Assembly: GCF_040939455.1 (NCBI RefSeq)
Contig: NC_134115.1
Location: 22,824,727 to 22,888,726, forward strand
Source of the DNA: Microcebus murinus
Taxonomy: Eukaryota > Chordata > Mammalia > Primates > Cheirogaleidae
Length of the DNA: 64,000 nt
Direction of reading: 5' to 3'
Each line of letters starts with the position of its first letter. Position 1 is the first letter of the stretch. A model generated the notes under the pieces. It saw only the letters and a program-made list of their open reading frames with translations, did not search any database and had not been told where the DNA came from. This document shows positions 36,008 through 50,199 of the stretch, piece after piece. Position numbers and translations under genes: made by a program.

Positions 36008-37326
36008 TCAGATTTAATGCAATCTCTATCAAAATACCAATGATATTTTTCACAGAAATAGAAAAACTAATTCTAAAATATAGATTTTAGGATTAAGACC
36101 CAGAATAGCCAAAGCCATCCTGAGCAAAAACAACAAAACTGGAGGAAACTCATTACCTGACTTCAAGTTACATTGCACAGCTATAGTAACCAAAACAGTA
36201 TTGTACTGGCATAAAAACAGACACATAGACCAATGGAACAGAATAAAGAGGCCAGAAATAAATCTACACATCTATAGTGAACTTATTTTTGACAAAGTTG
36301 CCAAAAATATACATCAGGTATAGGATAGTCTCTTCATGGAATGAAGAAGAATGAAACTAGACTCTTATCTCTTCCCATATACAAAAATCAAATCAAAATG
36401 GATTAAAGTGTTAAATGCAAGCCCTGAAACTATGAAACTGATAAAAGAAAACATCAGGGAAATGTTTTAGGACATTAGCCTGGGCAATGATTTCTTGAGT
36501 AATACCCTCAAAACATAGGCAACCCAGAAAAAATTGGACAAATGGGATCACATCAAGCTAAAAAGCTTCTGCATAGAAAATGAAACAACCAACAAAGTAA
36601 AGAGAAAATCCACATAATGGGAGAAAATATTTACAAACCACCCATATGACAAGGGATTAATACTAAAATATAGAAGGAGCTCAAACAACTTAATAAGAAA
36701 AAAATCAAATAATGCAATTTAAAAATTGGCAAAAGATCTGAATAGACATTTTTCAAAATCAGACATACAAATGGCCACCAGGTATGTGAAAAAATGCTCA
36801 CTATCATTAAGCATCATAGAAATGCAAATCAAAACTACAATGAAATATCTTAACTCGGTAAAAATGGCTTTTATCAAAAAGGCAATAATGAATGCTGGTG
36901 AGGATGTGGAGAAAGGGGAACCCTTGTACACTGTTGGTGGGAATGTAAATTAGTGGAACCACTATAGAGAACAGTATGAAGTTTCCTCATAAAACTGAAG
37001 ATAGAACTACGATATGACCCAACAATTTCACTGCTAGGTATATATATAAAAGAAAGGAAATTAGTATACCAAAAAGATATCTGCACTACTATGTTTATTG
37101 CCACACTATTTACAATAGTCAAGATTTGAAATCAACCTATGTGTCTATCGACAGATGAATGGATAAAGAAAAATGGAATATTACTCAGCCATAAAAGAGA
37201 ATAAAATTCTGTCATTTGTAACAATATGAATGGAACTGGAGAACATTATGTTAAGTGAAATAAGTAAAGCATGGAAAGAAAAATCTTGCATGTTTTCTCT
37301 CATACATGGAAGCTAAGTATTAAAAC

Positions 37327-37337
<11 letters not shown>
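36008..37337 (+). mobile_element. Older L1, 5'-truncated, ORF2 3' part (left portion)
   Basis: L1 ORF2 sequence in sense starts within the reverse transcriptase downstream region (CAGATTTAATGCAATCTC) and runs through the C-terminal part (GAAAAAATGCTCACTATC, ACTGTTGGTGGGAATGTAAA) into the 3' UTR. Many stops; no intact frame. The HNRNPA2B1 retrocopy interrupts its 3' UTR. The right portion resumes at 38,986. Confidence 0.9.
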
Positions 37338-38985
<1,648 letters not shown>

Positions 38986-39405
38986 CGATGACAGAGAGTA
39001 AGTAGAATGATGGTTACCAGAGGCTGGGAAGGGTAGCAGGCAGTGGGAGATAAAGTCAGGATGGTTAATAGGTGCAAATATATAGTTATATAGTTAGATA
39101 CAATGAACAATATTTGATAACATAACAGTGACTATAGTCAACAGTAATTTAGGGTATACTTTACAATAACTAAAAGAGTGCAATTGGAATGTTCCTAGCA
39201 CAAAGAAATGATAAATTCTTGAGAGGATGGATACCTCAATTACCCTGATTTGATTAATACACAGTGTATGCCTGTATCAAAACATCTCATGTACCTTATA
39301 AATATACACCTTATTACGTACTCATAATAATTAAAAATATTACCTTATTATGTACCCATAATAATTAAAAATAAAAAACTTAAAAATAAACAAAATAACC
39401 ACTAT
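38986..39405 (+). mobile_element. Older L1 3' UTR (right portion)
   Basis: Continues the L1 from 37,337 with GGTTACCAGAGGCTGGGAAG, TGACTATAGTCAACAGTAAT and CAAAACATCTCATGTACCTT, then AAAT repeats at the 3' end. These are standard primate-era L1 (L1PB/L1MA-like) 3'-UTR blocks. Confidence 0.85.
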
Positions 39406-39419
39406 GCTATGGCAGCTTT

Positions 39420-39600
39420 CCTAAGTACGCATTGCTTACTTTACATACCTTGCCTCCAATTAATTAAAGAACCCCCAACGAGGTGGATAATTTACCCATT
39501 TTACAGATGAAAAAACCCCTGAAGATCGGCAATTAAAAGTGACATATTCAAGACTCTTTATCATGGGTTTTCAGGAATTTGAGTGTAACAAGTTCTAGTG
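39420..39600 (-). mobile_element. MIR remnant, antisense
   Basis: A weak trace: CCATTTTACAGATGAAAAAA with flanking blocks in antisense MIR order. Confidence 0.5.
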
Positions 39601-39619
39601 TGTTTTCCTTTGTGCTTAT

Positions 39620-39800
39620 TCCACCTAGGACTAATTGATATTCTTGAGTTTGAGGGTTTAGTTTTCATCCAATTTGGGAAATTACCAACTATTATTTTCT
39701 GAAATAAACTCTTCTGCCTCCTCTCCTTCTGGGACTCAAAATATAAGTGTGTATTAGGCTGCTTGATGCTGTCCCACAGGCCACAGAGGTGCTGTTCACT
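39620..39800 (-). mobile_element. Old LINE remnant, antisense
   Basis: The phrases TTATTTTCTGAAATAAACTC and CTCCTTCTGGGACTCAAAAT match a common antisense L1M-class segment. Diverged; limits approximate. Confidence 0.45.
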
Positions 39801-40645
39801 TCTTTTCAGTCTTAAAGCTTGGAGTTCCAGATGTACATAAAAGTTAAATTACATACAGAAAGCAGATCTGGGGTGTGGGGCAAATTTTACCACCATAAAA
39901 ATATTATACATTGCTCAATAATGACAATTCCTTTATCTTTTAAGCTATTTGCAGGGATTTAAAATTTATAAAAATTCAATCCACATACACCTCCCCCCTC
40001 CCAGAACTTACCTATTTTATCGAATAAGATACACTTATAAATATACATGTACCATAATGTTTTCAAATGTACAGATACTAATTTATTTACTTCTTTCTGT
40101 AATTAAATTGTATCGACTAATACACAGTCACTTCTTAGGCACCTGCTGTGTGTAAGATAGTGCTTTGACTTTACTAGAGAGATGAGAGGAGGGAGCAGTA
40201 CTATGCAAAAGGGTGAGGTACAGTCCCAACACTCAAACTGCTTGTGACAAGACCTACCGAGAAATGGCATAGACACGCACTAAGCTAGCTCATATGGTCC
40301 TATCAGGATGTCCAAGTTGTTCTCTCCAAGACTACCTCTCTATCCTTCATGGCCACTAGGAGTTGTTGAGTTTAATATGATCAGATTAAATGTAAGTTTC
40401 CAGAGCTAGGTCTTCATCCTGCAGGTCTTAGAAACTTAGGAGAGTTGATCAGTTAATGACCTAATTAACTAATTAACTCAGGTGTTAAGGGGGTGGGGGA
40501 ATAAGGAGGCCAAAGTGGAAGGGTCTGTGGGAGGCACCCTTAGTAGTTGTCTGGAGATCAGAAAATTGGTAGAAAATAGTTTACAGTTTTCTTCAAAGTA
40601 GATGCTCTGACACTAATACTCATGAGATGTTTCTAAATTATTTTT
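39801..40645. other. Unassigned sequence
   Basis: No gene or repeat recognised. Confidence 0.35.
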
Positions 40646-40659
40646 TTTTTAAAAAGAGG

Positions 40660-40840
40660 ACTATGTGTGAGTATGATCAAATTGCTTAACTTCTCTATAT
40701 CTCAGTTCTCTTAGGTAAAATGTGTTATAATAAAGTGTTCCTACTTTAAAAGTTGTTCAAATGATTCAATGAGGTAACATGTGAAGCATGTAAAGCCATG
40801 CCTGGCACACAGTGAGTACTCATAAAATGTTGTCATAGTT
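40660..40840 (+). mobile_element. MIR SINE, sense
   Basis: The blocks TTGCTTAACTTCTCTATATC, TCAGTTCTCTTAGGTAAAAT and GCCTGGCACACAGTGAGTAC followed by CATAAAATGTTG are in sense MIR order. Confidence 0.8.
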
Positions 40841-41165
40841 TTGTTTCCATCACTGCTATTCTTACATTACAATGTTTTACAGAAGAGGAATATCACATGT
40901 AAAGTTGTCCTATTAAGTCCTTGGTCTTATATGTTTAAGAAATTTTTAAAAATTGACTTAACTATTAATGTATAATGGTTGATTCTCATTATTTATAGTA
41001 GTTATATTCTATAAAGTTGTCATCAACACTGAAATAGCCAATTCTGAACTCTGCTCCTAGGCAAAATATAAGATTAGGTTCCTGTGAGCCTCTGCTCACT
41101 TTTTTTGTTAACCATTAAACACATAGCCTTGTTTTATATGTATTTATGTTTAAAGACACCTTATT
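40841..41165. other. Unassigned sequence
   Basis: Nothing recognised before the sense Alu. Confidence 0.35.
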
Positions 41166-41167
41166 TT

Positions 41168-41490
41168 GGCCAGGCATGGTGGTGCACACCTGTAATCCTA
41201 GCACTCTGGGAGGCTGAGGTGGGAGGACTGCTGGAGGTCAGGAATTCAAGACCAGCCTGAGCAAGAGTGAGACCCCCATCTCTACAAAAAATACGAAAAT
41301 TATCTGGGCATAGTGGCACATGTCTGTAGTCCCAGCTACTTGGGAGGCTGAGGCAGGAGGATCACTTGAGCCCAGGAGTTTGAGGAAGCTGTGATGATGC
41401 CACTGCACTTTAGACAGGCAACAGAGCTGGAGAGCTGGAGACTCTGTCTCAAAACAAACGAACAAACAAACAAACAAAAAACAAACAAAA
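41168..41490 (+). mobile_element. Alu SINE, sense
   Basis: Begins GGCCAGGCATGGTGGTGCAC; the middle A-run is at 41,285; the second arm has GGAGGCTGAGGCAGGAGGA and GACTCTGTCTCAAAACAAAC. The tail has become an AAAC/CAAA repeat. It abuts an L1 3' end directly. Confidence 0.92.
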
Positions 41491-41612
41491 CCAACCTAAT
41501 GGGTACTTGAACACTATCTGGGTACATTTATAACCCAGTCTCAAGCATTTCAAAAATGATCCTTATAACCAAAAACATTTGTACCCCTGCAATACTTTGA
41601 AATTTAAAAAAA
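41491..41612 (+). mobile_element. Short L1 3' end, sense
   Basis: The blocks CTAATGGGTACTTGAACACT, AACCAAAAACATTTGTACCC and CAATACTTTGAAATTTAAAA match the L1 3' lineage also seen near 47.8 and 62.8 kb. About 120 bp, severely 5' truncated, lying against the Alu tail. Confidence 0.75.
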
Positions 41613-42795
41613 AGTATTGCACAATGCCAAACTTGTCTCTGAATTGCAGAAATCTTAAGCCTTTAATATGCTAATGTATTACTACATTATGAATTCCTTC
41701 AAAATATAGTATTTCCTAAATTTGACCATTAGACCCTTTAGAAATGCTACTCTAATATGATCACCTGAAAATTTTATAAATTAATTTATTTAGTTCAATA
41801 GATATAGGGGTTACAAATGTTTTTTTTTGTTATATGGATAAATCTTATAGTGATGAATTCCATGCTTTCAGTCCTAGTGCTCAGAAATTTTCTATTTTAA
41901 TGGAAGAATCATTTGCATTGTAAATGCTGTCATTAAAATAGCCAAATGACCATTCTCTGAAAATGCTTCTCAGTATCAGTGGTGGATTTAGCCAATTTCC
42001 AGTTCTTACATATATTATCTGTTCTCCTCCCTCCTAAATTATAATCAATAAAGTTAAATGTCTGTGGGTGCTAAACTAACTTGCTGGAGGCTTTCCCGGA
42101 AGGAAAAAATGGTAACAGAAAATCTGCATTCTTCTTGCTTTTCACGGTTATACATTTTCAACCTTAATAAGCAATTAAAATAATTTCTATCAAGGGGTAG
42201 GATATATGCATCTCCACTTAAAACTTTGCTAGGAGAGGAAAGATTGAGAGCACAATGGTGATTGAAGATTGACAAGGAAGCCACAGCCCTCCAGGCATCG
42301 CCTTGGAACTACATTATCTTAATGAGAAACAGGGATTTAGCCCTTGGAAATGAAAGATGTTTTCACTCGTTTGCAGCTTAATCCTCCCAAGTTCATTGCA
42401 AGGTAGAGCTGAAGCCTACTAGTTTAAGACTTTGATAAAAACTTCCACGTGTTTCCTAGAGAGAAATATCATGGATAATTTCTTTCTGGAATAGTTTTCT
42501 CTATCTTAAGATTTTGAATACTGTGAAGTCTGTTGTGGATGTTGACCTTTTTTGTCTTTTTTTTTTTTAATGTTAGAACCAGGAAACTGGGATGACTGGA
42601 GCAGGGCTTGAAAGAATGACTCAAAGTCCTGAGGATCTGTAAGAGTCAAGCTGAGAGAGAGCTCGGGCCAGGATGCTGGAAGCAAGGGTCCAAGAGCCAC
42701 TGGCTTGGACTCACATTCTAGTTCCTCCACATCGTGTCTGAGAGATCTTGGCCAATGTACTAAATATCACTGTACCTTATTTTCTCACTAGAAAC
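41613..42795. other. Unassigned sequence
   Basis: No gene or repeat recognised. A T-run lies at 42,560-42,570. Confidence 0.35.
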
Positions 42796-42799
42796 AGGG

Positions 42800-43330
42800 A
42801 TTTAAATAGATCTACCTCTATCAGTGAGGATTTGGGTTTAGCTGCTTGTAACAAATGTAAGTTCAGTGGCTTGTCCAAATAATGTTTACTTTTCCTAGTA
42901 TATAAAAAAAAAAAAAGTCAGGATTAGGCAGTCCAAGGGTGCAGCAATGGCCCCAAGAGTTCATCAGTGTTCCAGACTTTTTCTATAGTTTTGTGTTACC
43001 ATCCTTAACGTGTAGAACAAATATGTAACTTTTATTCTCATGGTCTCAAGATGGCGTCTGCACCTACAGATATTTATATTCCAGGCAAAATGAGGTGGAA
43101 AGGGAAAGAGGTGAAGTATAAAAATGTCTTCTCCTTGGAATGTTCTGCCTTATTGGTAATGCAAGCCTTTTCCCAAAATTTCTGCCTTTATCTCATTGAA
43201 CTGAACTGCCTCACATGACCTTGAAAGGGAGACTGGGGATTTCACTAATTTAGGTTGCTGAATTGCCACCCACACAAAATCACAGCCTTATGTGTGTGGA
43301 TATTGGCTAAGCAAACAGCAGTATCCACAC
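42800..43330 (+). mobile_element. Ancient DNA-transposon-like repeat
   Basis: The phrases AGGCAGTCCAAGGGTGCAGC, ATGGTCTCAAGATGGCGTCT, AGGTGGAAAGGGAAAGAGGT and TTATCTCATTGAACTGAACT follow the order of a common old mammalian repeat. I cannot name the family reliably, and no coding capacity is seen. The AAGATGGCG here is part of this repeat, not an L1 5' end. Confidence 0.5.
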
Positions 43331-44800
43331 TTGTAATAATGTTGCAGGGATCAAGTGAGTTAGTCCTTGTAAAGAGCTAAGAACCCCACGCTGGAATTTA
43401 AGAAGTATCCAGTGATTATTAGTGAGTGTTTACAACAAGCTTAGAAAGAAGGAGCAACTGTATATGGATGTCTTTGAAAGGAAGAAAAATAAATTCTCCA
43501 CTTATTTCCATGTCCTACCTTGACTTCCTGGCTCTACACCAAGTGGAAACTGCCTCCTGATTTTCAATTATTTGAAGACTTCTCATTTTATGAAATGCTG
43601 ATTTTTGGCCCGAGGCTCTTTTGGACAATGATAACTCATTATTGTTTCTGCCTGGCGTGCTCTTTCAGCCTGTGGAATGTGTCACTAGGAGAAAATACGG
43701 GACAGATTCAAGGAACACGGCCCTGATGCAGCCAAACACCTGGATGCCACAAATGGCAGTTCCCAACATGGGAGCAGGTTTGACTGCCAAATATGAGCTG
43801 GGACTTACAAAGTACTGCATAAGCAAACAATTTATTTTAGTCCTTTCCATGAATATTTTGGTATAAGGCACTAGCATCTCAGACACCAGTGCCAAATATA
43901 TTACATTCTTGAAATAGCAAAAACTCTGGTGGTCGCTGATATGTGTGATTTCCTTTGGAGCAGTATTCCTTCTTGGATGTCTTAAAAGAATTTGCCTACT
44001 AAAATCAAAATGTTGCTACAGGCTTTCTTTCCATCATCCTTTCCCCCTTTCTTCACCAAAAATTTATTAAGTGCCTACTGTGAACTCAACAATAGCATGC
44101 ATGCCGGGGAGACAGAGGTTTAGTAAGTCATAATTCACTAATTAACTCATTCCACAATACGTCTCTGGCTTTCCTGTGTGGTGGTTCACTTTGTCAAGTG
44201 ACTAGGATGCAATGGTGCGCAAAATAAAGCAACAGGATAAGGTCTGAACCCTGAGTTCTCCATGGGAGAGAGATAAGTAAACACAGGACTACAATACACA
44301 GAGATAAGTGATATGAATGAACAGACGCCAAGGTCAACTAAAGGCTGGCTGGGTTTGGTTTAAGCTAAGAGAACTTGGCAATGCTATCTCCCTTTACAAG
44401 AGGGGAACATTTAATTAGAATGATGTTTAAAAGTAACAGGGACGTTGAAAGCTCCTTTCCCTCACTTAAATTTGTTTGATAGAATGTACCAAAAATAGTA
44501 TATTTAGGGTTATATACTTTTTTGAGATGCTTCGAAGCTATGAATGTGTGAGCTATAATAATTTGCCTTCAAGTTATTCATAAAAATCTTGGTTTTTCTA
44601 TCAAGTGTTGCCCTAAGAAACACATAACTTTTAGTGGAGGAAAAAAAGATATCATGTGTATGCTATTATTTGTTGCCTGAGGGATGTTTCAATTTTGTCT
44701 TGTCTTACAAAAATAAATGAGATTTCAAAAGTGTTCATCAGGGAGATAGTGGAATAACTATTGGAGAAGTGATGGGTGTTTTTTTGAGAAAAAAGTCTGT
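43331..44800. other. Unassigned sequence
   Basis: No gene recognised. A weak MIR-end-like trace (TTATTAAGTGCCTACTGTGA) lies near 44,065. Overlapping open frames at 43,520-43,895 have no known domain. Confidence 0.35.
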
Positions 44801-44805
44801 AACTT

Positions 44806-44860
44806 GGGAGAATCATAGAATCATAGAATTTCCAGGCTGGAAGGGGCCTTAAAACACGTA
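44806..44860. mobile_element. Possible CR1/L3-like 3'-end trace
   Basis: GAATCATAGAATCATAGAAT followed by CCAGGCTGGAAGGGGCCTTA resembles the conserved 3' end of CR1/L3 LINEs or related old SINEs. It is very short, so the assignment is weak. Confidence 0.35.
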
Positions 44861-44869
44861 CTATGTGTA

Positions 44870-46125
44870 ATGTGGTACATAGAAATGATAAAAAATTCAA
44901 AATTCAGTATTATGTACTTATTTTTTTATATTCCATTTTCAAGTCAGTGGGCTTTGATTTGAATACTGATGAAGTCAAGTGAGATCATCGCATGTCTCTT
45001 TGAATGCATTACTCCAAACACCATGCTCTGGCATAGGGAAAGGAAGACACAGTGAATAAACTGTACCCAGAATTTACAACTTTAGCATGAATTTAGGAAA
45101 ATTCTTTAGATTCAGCTTTTAGTATGTGAAATATAGCAAAACACGTAAACAAAAAGTTAATTATGTATTCATATAAATGCATATGTTAGTAGGAATCATG
45201 TACCATGTAACATTAAAATATACAACATAATATATAATATAAAAGACTGTATAATGTAAATGAACTCAGGAGTACACTATGCATACTGCGGTTTACCTAG
45301 AATTACTATGACAGCCATAACTTCTGCATTTCCTAATTTCTTTTTCAGTATGAATGTGTAACTTAAATGTTACATTATTTTGGGTTTCTGCTTTCTTTTT
45401 TTCTATGTAGTTCAAAAGGAAAAGTCACACACCAGTGCTCCTCTTAAATCCTCATTTAATGAAGTGTACCTCTTGAGTACATCACACTTGTTCGGGGATC
45501 AAACATCTGGGTGGGTACCCTTGCAGTTAGGAAAGAAAAAAGGGAGAAAAGAAAGACTATAGTGAAGTCTTAGAATAGAGTTTGCAAAAGATTTATAACA
45601 TGTATAATTTACAATGTACCAAATTCTCTTACTACAGAATTTTTTCTTCCAAGTTATTCATTTGTAGAAAAAACACAAGAAAGTGGGCACATGATTTGAC
45701 TCTTAGGATATAAGCCCACAGAAATTTTATTTCCAGATTGCTCAAAAAATATGAACAGAGGAGAATCTCTTTATGATGTTGTCACTTGGCTTAACCATAT
45801 CTTACATTTAGCTTCATGGAGTGATCATTTTTTCCAAGGTCTGATTCACCCTGTGTTTTTATTTCCATCTATAGAAGTTAGCTGTCTTTTCATGGGGCTC
45901 AAGGGCAATACATAAAAGTATACAAACTACATTTGCTTGCCTCTTTTGTCTCTTTGTTCTAAGAGTTCATCATTTCTGGCTTTTGTGTGTGCCATTTTGA
46001 AAATTAACCAATACGAATTTAGTACTGCAAAATATTTAATAGAATCTTTAGATGTAGTCTGTGATCTTAGGCATCAAACAATCTTAAAACTCAGTTATGG
46101 TCGTCTACTCCTGACAGAAGATTAT
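44870..46125. other. Unassigned AT-rich sequence
   Basis: No gene or repeat recognised. An AT-rich stretch lies at 45,200-45,260. Confidence 0.35.
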
Positions 46126-46670
46126 GCAGTGTATTTCCCTCTAAGACCGGGAGCAAGACAAGGGCATCCATCCTTGTCACTTTTATTCAATATTGTATTG
46201 GAGGTTCTAGCCAGAACAATTAGACAAGTAAAGTAAAAAAGCTTCCAGATTGGAAAGAAAGAAGTAAAACTATCTCTATTTTCAGGTGACACAATCTTTC
46301 TTTTCATTTAGAAGGAATCTATTAGAAACTACTAGAATCAGTAATCAAATTAAGCAAGATTCCAAGATACAGAAGTAATATAGAAAAATCAATTGTAGTT
46401 CTATACAAAAGCAGTAAAAAAAATCTGAAAATTAAATTAACAAAGCAATTCTATTTAAATATCATTATAATGAATGAAAAATATTTAGAAATAAATTTAA
46501 CAAAACAGTGCAAGACTTATACATTGAAATCTTAAGGAAAGCCTCCATGAATGGAAAGATACCTCATGTTCATGAATTGAGACATTTAATATTTATAATG
46601 ACAATAATCTTAAACTGACCTGCAGATTCAGTTCAATCCATGTTAAACTCCTGGCTGGATTTTTGCAAAA

Positions 46671-47812
46671 ATAACAGAATTAAATGTAAGGCATGAAACT
46701 TTAAGAATTCTAGAAGAAGTTGTTGGGAACACTCTTTCAAACATCGGCCTAGGCAAAGAATTTTTGAAGAAGACCGTCAAAGCAATCACTGCAGCAACAA
46801 AAATAAATAAATGGGATCTGAACAAATTAAAAAGCTTTTGCACAGCCAAGGAAACTATCATTAGAGCAAATAGCCTACAGAATGGGAGAAAATATTTGCT
46901 CTCTACACATCTGATAAAGGGCTGATAACAAGAATCTATCTAGAACTTAAAAAAAAATCAGCAAGAAAAAGTCAAACAACCCCATAGATAAATGGGCAAT
47001 GGAAATGAACAGAAATTTCTCAAAAGAAGACAGAATAATGGCCAGCAAACATATAAAAAATGCTCAACATCTCTAATCATTACATAAATACAAATCAAAA
47101 CCACAAAGAGACATCACCCAACCCCAGTAAGATTGGCCTCTATCAAAAAATCTCAAAACAACAAATGCTGGCGAGGATGCAGAGAGACAGGAAAACTCTA
47201 GCACTGTTGGTGGGACAGTTAATTAGTGCAACCTCTGTGGAAAAGAATTTGGAGATATCTCAAAGAGCTAAAAATAGAAACACCATTTGATCCTGCAATA
47301 GCACTATTAGACATCAACCCAAAAGAGCAAAAGTCATTCTATAATAAAGACATCTGCACCTGAATGTTTATGGCAGCACAATTCATTATTGCAAAGATGT
47401 GGAAACAACCTAAGTGCCCATCAATTCATGAGTGGATTATTAAAATTTGGTATTGTATACAATGGAATATTACTCAATTTTAAGAAGTGACAGTGATCTA
47501 GCACCTCTTATACTTTCCTGGATTGAGCTTGAGCCCATTATCTGAAGTGAGGTAACACAAGATCAGAAGAATAGGCTCCACATGTACTCGCTATCAAATT
47601 GGTACTGACTGATTAGCACATTGCTGCTCACATGGTAGTAAAGTTCTCCAGGGATAGGGGGTTGGGGAAATAAACTCCCAACAGTAGGACATGGTGTGCA
47701 TTGTTTGGGGGGGAGAGGGCAGGCCTCTAACCTCCACTTGGGAGAGGCAATGATATAAAATGTAACCAAAATGTTTGTACCCTTACAATATCCTGAAATT
47801 AAAAAAAAAAAA
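46671..47812 (+). mobile_element. Younger 5'-truncated L1 nested in an older L1
   Basis: It starts at the ORF2 position equivalent to 28,813 of the full-length copy (ATAACAGAATTAAATGTAAG). It runs through CTGCAGCAACAAAAATAAAT, the Cys-rich segment near 47,170, and the C-terminus (CAATGGAATATTACTC near 47,460). The 3' end is ATGTTTGTACCCTTACAATA, then GAAATT and an A12 run. It belongs to the GAAATT-ending lineage, not that of the 24-30 kb L1. The ORF2 frame is broken. Confidence 0.88.
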
Positions 47813-48051
47813 GAAAATCTGATCCTAAAATTCACAGGGAAATGTTAGGGAATCAGAATAATCAAAACAATCTTAAAGAACAAAATTGGAAGGCTAACAC
47901 TTCCCAATTTCAAAAACTTACTACAAAGTTTAGTATTCACTTACTTTCCGCTTATTACAACAGTAATCAAGGTGATGTGGTACTGGCATAAGGACAGATA
48001 TGTAGATCAATGGAATACAATTGAGAGTCCAGAAATAAACCCTCACTTTAT

Positions 48052-48418
<367 letters not shown>

Positions 48419-48764
48419 GACAAGGGTGCTAAGACAATTCCATGGGGAAAGAATATTCTTTTCAACAAATGATGCTGGGACTACTAGATATCCACATGCA
48501 AAAGAATTAAGCTGAACTCTTACCTCATACCATACACAAAATTTAACTCAAAGTGTATCAAAGATCTAAATGTGGAAGCTTAAACTATAAAACTCTTAGA
48601 ACAAAAGATAGAAGTAAATCTTTGTGACTTTGAGTTAGGTATGGTTTTGTAGATACAACACTAATGCACAGAAAACTAAAACACAAAAACTAAAACACTA
48701 AAAACACACAAAAATAGATAAATTGTACCTAATCAGAATTTTAAAATTTTATGTTTCTTTTTTA

Positions 48765-48832
48765 TTAGTATTTATTTATTTATATTGAGACAAAAGTACT
48801 GGGATTATAGGGATGAGCCACTGCCCCCGACA
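48765..48832 (-). mobile_element. Internally deleted Alu remnant, antisense
   Basis: ATATTGAGACAAAAG is joined directly to TACTGGGATTATAGGGATGA and GCCACTGCCCCCG. The start and end of an antisense Alu arm remain with the middle lost. Confidence 0.6.
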
Positions 48833-49201
48833 GTTTTGTGCTTCTTTTCATGAAGAAAATGAAAAGAAAACTCCACAGAATGGTAGAAAATTTATTTGAT
48901 AAGGGACTTGTATACAAAATCTAAAAACTACTCTCTTAGTTCAAGACAAATAAGATAAATAATCCAGTTTAAAAATGAGCAATAATTAGAATAGACATTT
49001 CTTCAAAGAAGATACATAAATGGCCAATAAGCACATGTAAAGATTCTGAGCATCATGAATCATTAGGAAAATGTGAATTAAACCACATGTGATACCACAT
49101 CACACTTGGTAGAATAGCTATAATTAAAAAAAAGAATATAGATGTTGATAAGTGTAAGGATGTGGAAAAACTAGAACCCTCCATTGCTAGGGGGAATGTA
49201 A

Positions 49202-50165
49202 TAGTTGAGTTATCTTCCACTCATCGCTGTGAAAATGTTGTTTTTTCTTGTGGCTTCCATTGTTGCTGATGAAAAGTCTGCTGTCCATCTGATTATCTCA
49301 CCTACTCAGATAACAGGCCCCTTATTTTTGATAGCTATTATGATTCTTCTCTTAATCTTTGATCTCTTATAGTTTTTGTTATGATTTAACTTTGGTTTTT
49401 CCTTTAACATACTCGAATCTGGTGTAGGTTTCCATTTAAAAAAGTATGTGTTTCTTTGAGTTAGTTTTCTTTAAATTATATGTTATCTCTTTGGTAGTGC
49501 TTCTTAATTATTTTTCTTTTTGGAAGTTTTCTTAGATATATTTTGAAGTTTCTTATTATTTACTCTATTCACTTTCATAATTTTAATCTCTTTATGTCTT
49601 TTGAACTATTGATTTCTAATTGTCAATCTTTCATCACTATTCTCTTCAGATGTCTACTGTTCAATCCATATATTGTGCTGTTTTTTTTTTCATTTTCAAT
49701 GAGTATGGTTCTCATTTCTAGAAATTATATTTGTAAAAAAAAATTTACCCTGAAGTTTCTATTTCTTCCTTTGTCTCTAAATATTTTATAAATATATATA
49801 ATTTTAAAATATTATATATCTTTAAAATATTTAGAATATAGTCATTCCTCTCTCTCTCTCTCTTTCCTTTTTTCTTTTTCTCTTAATTGCTTCATTTTCT
49901 TCATACATTCAATATTTGTTGATTGCCAATAAATGCCAGGAAATAGAGATGGAGCATGAAAAAAGATGTTACTGCCTTCAGAAATAAGTCTTTCTTTCCC
50001 TCTCTCTCGCATAGATGATATAGATATAGATATAGACATAGACATAGATGTAGACACACATAAGATGTAGATACAGAGTTAGCTCAGTTGGATATATGTT
50101 TTGTGGAGGGGGATAGGATAAGGCAAAAGGGATGTGACGTAAAAGGGGCAGGAGTTGCTGAAATT
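49202..50165 (-). mobile_element. Old LINE remnant, antisense, plus simple repeats
   Basis: TTGCTGATGAAAAGTCTGCT and nearby T-rich sequence resemble antisense L1M-class segments. A TC microsatellite lies at 49,847-49,864 and a TAGATA/GACATA-rich stretch at 50,010-50,070. Limits approximate. Confidence 0.4.
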
Positions 50166-50199
50166 ATTTACAGGTTGTCAGAAGCTCTATGATAAAGCA

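Noticed and set aside
43050..43062. AAGATGGCG motif suggesting an L1 5' UTR or YY1 site
   Set aside because: It sits inside an old DNA-transposon-like repeat whose consensus contains this phrase, and no L1 follows.
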